Part shown: in pieces, positions 63,216 to 64,000 of the stretch | How the letters are laid out: every line of letters begins with the position of its first letter | How positions within the stretch are numbered: the stretch's first letter is position 1 | Source: Cymbidium sinense | Taxonomy: Eukaryota > Streptophyta > Magnoliopsida > Asparagales > Orchidaceae | Assembly: GCA_021442155.1 (NCBI GenBank) | Contig: CM038214.1 | Span: 144,742,488-144,806,487, forward strand | DNA length: 64,000 bases | Direction of reading: 5' to 3' | Notes under the pieces: generated by a model | What the model saw: only the letters and a program-made list of their open reading frames with translations | The model's database searches: none | Told to the model about the DNA's origin: nothing | Made by a program: the position numbers and the translations under genes

Positions 63216-63675
63216 TAGAGAACAAATTCAAATTCAGTATTTTTTTCTTGTTGATTTCATCAACCAAGTAGCACCCCAACTTTTTGAAGACACAAGCGAC
63301 GACATAGATTAAAAATGAGAATCGATAGAGCAAATCAAAAACCTTAAATAAGTAGAACCATCTCTACTATAAAGACACAGTTCCATAAGTAGCAGATCGG
63401 ATCGGTCATTCTTGAATTTCTCCAATTCTCATCTGAACCACCCCCACCTCTCGAGTAGCGCGATCACGCCATCATATCCTCGATCTCTTCCTCCATCTCC
63501 ACCATGGCTGTAACCTCCGTCCCTCTTCCTGCCTCCATAACTAGCACTTCTCTAACCACCAACTCCATATCCACCAACTCCAGATCCCCCACCACCGATA
63601 ATTCGCCACCTCGCCATGCCTCCACCTAAGGCGCCTAGTGATGGTGATGTTCCTACCTTCAAGGTTCCATTCTTA
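63216..63675 (-). pseudogene. Glycine-rich RNA-binding protein exon, copy 5 (longest glycine-rich part)
   Basis: On minus it starts AATGGAACCTTGAAGGTAGG then AACATCACCATCA, matching the N-G-x-L-x-G-R-N-I-T end of an RRM. It then reads a long glycine-rich stretch with GGSGVGGYGVGG, a stop, SYGGRKRDGGYSHGG and GRDRGYDG. The terminal SDENWRN codons remain (near 63,415-63,436), but the stop has become TCA. The 3' untranslated region is like the other copies. About 460 bases, the most complete of the set, yet without start codon, first RRM half or continuous frame. Confidence 0.75.
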
Positions 63676-64000
63676 GGGTTTAGGGTTGTAGGTTTTAGAG
63701 TTTAGGCTTTGGGGTTTATGGTTTAGGGTTTCAAAGTTTATGATTTAGGGTTTAAGGTTTAGGGTTTAGGGTTTAGGTTTAGGGTTTAAGGTTTAGGGTT
63801 TAGGATTTTAAGGTTAAGGGTTGCAGGTTTAGGGTTTGGGGTTTAGGGTCAGTTTTAGGGTTTAGGGATTTTTTTATTTTAAATTAAGTAAACTGATCAG
63901 TTTAAGTTAATTAAAATTTATATTTTATTTATTCAAATTTATTTGAGTTTGTTTTATTTTTAAATTTTATTTACGTTTATTTTTTTATTTTGTTTATTTA
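63676..64000 (+). repeat. Telomere-like satellite at window end
   Basis: TTTAGGG runs to about 63,865, then a unit start ('ttttaaattaagtaaactga') and the first bases of the decayed portion. The array continues past the window. Confidence 0.9.

Noticed and set aside
63216..63675. A functional glycine-rich RNA-binding protein gene
   Set aside because: There is no start codon, first RRM half or promoter, and the frame is broken. It is a captured fragment.
21212..64000. A true chromosome end
   Set aside because: The repeat is decayed, mixed with transposons and gene pieces, and continues at the window end. Interstitial or subtelomeric satellite fits better.

Overview
The window looks like non-genic, repeat-dense nuclear DNA from a land plant. 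The evidence is the very large amount of plant-type telomere-like repeat (TTTAGGG and decayed forms), degenerate Ty3/gypsy retrotransposons with a Tat-lineage order of domains, an L1-type plant LINE with a C-terminal RNase H, and repeated pieces of what appears to be a plant glycine-rich RNA-binding protein gene. I found no intact host gene, tRNA or rRNA. Every coding remnant is interrupted by stops and frameshifts. I cannot name the species.

Left part (1-21,111). The window opens in a piece of retroelement 3' region that recurs near 20.4 and 60.1 kb. It is followed by AT-rich sequence with ~175-bp palindromic repeats (0.54-1.26 kb), a stretch dense in TTGACC (1.56-2.35 kb) and unassigned AT-rich DNA. 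A notable block at 8.3-10.6 kb holds about 25 tandem hairpins, spaced mostly 75-97 bp. Their stem sequences differ from unit to unit, yet the two arms still pair. This block leads straight into a degenerate Ty3/gypsy element (A): gag, a protease/linker region, reverse transcriptase, two RNase H regions, integrase and a long modular 3' region. A 100-base run of N (21,112-21,211) ends the left part, so its link to what follows is not proven.

Right part (21,212-64,000). This is a mega-array of degenerate telomere-like DNA, always with the G-rich strand on +. It is organised as a ~1-1.4 kb higher-order unit in which the decayed variants recur in a fixed order, ending in purer TTTAGGG runs. Embedded in it are: one nearly full-length LINE in minus orientation (26.2-33.5 kb) and two 5'-truncated LINE 3' ends; five copies plus one possible fragment of the 3' exon of a glycine-rich RNA-binding protein gene, all minus; retroelement B (40.5-47.7 kb), which begins inside gag, has lost reverse transcriptase, and carries a reversed copy of the sequence at 5.9-7.4 kb; and retroelement C (57.9-61.4 kb), which begins inside integrase. 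B and C are each followed by the same ~320-bp AT-rich satellite and then by telomere-like DNA, so a composite of about 13 kb appears to have been duplicated.

The most unusual features are the captured gene exon amplified inside the telomere-like satellite, the covarying hairpin array, and the one-directional LINE insertions that the TTTAGGG sequence itself may explain.
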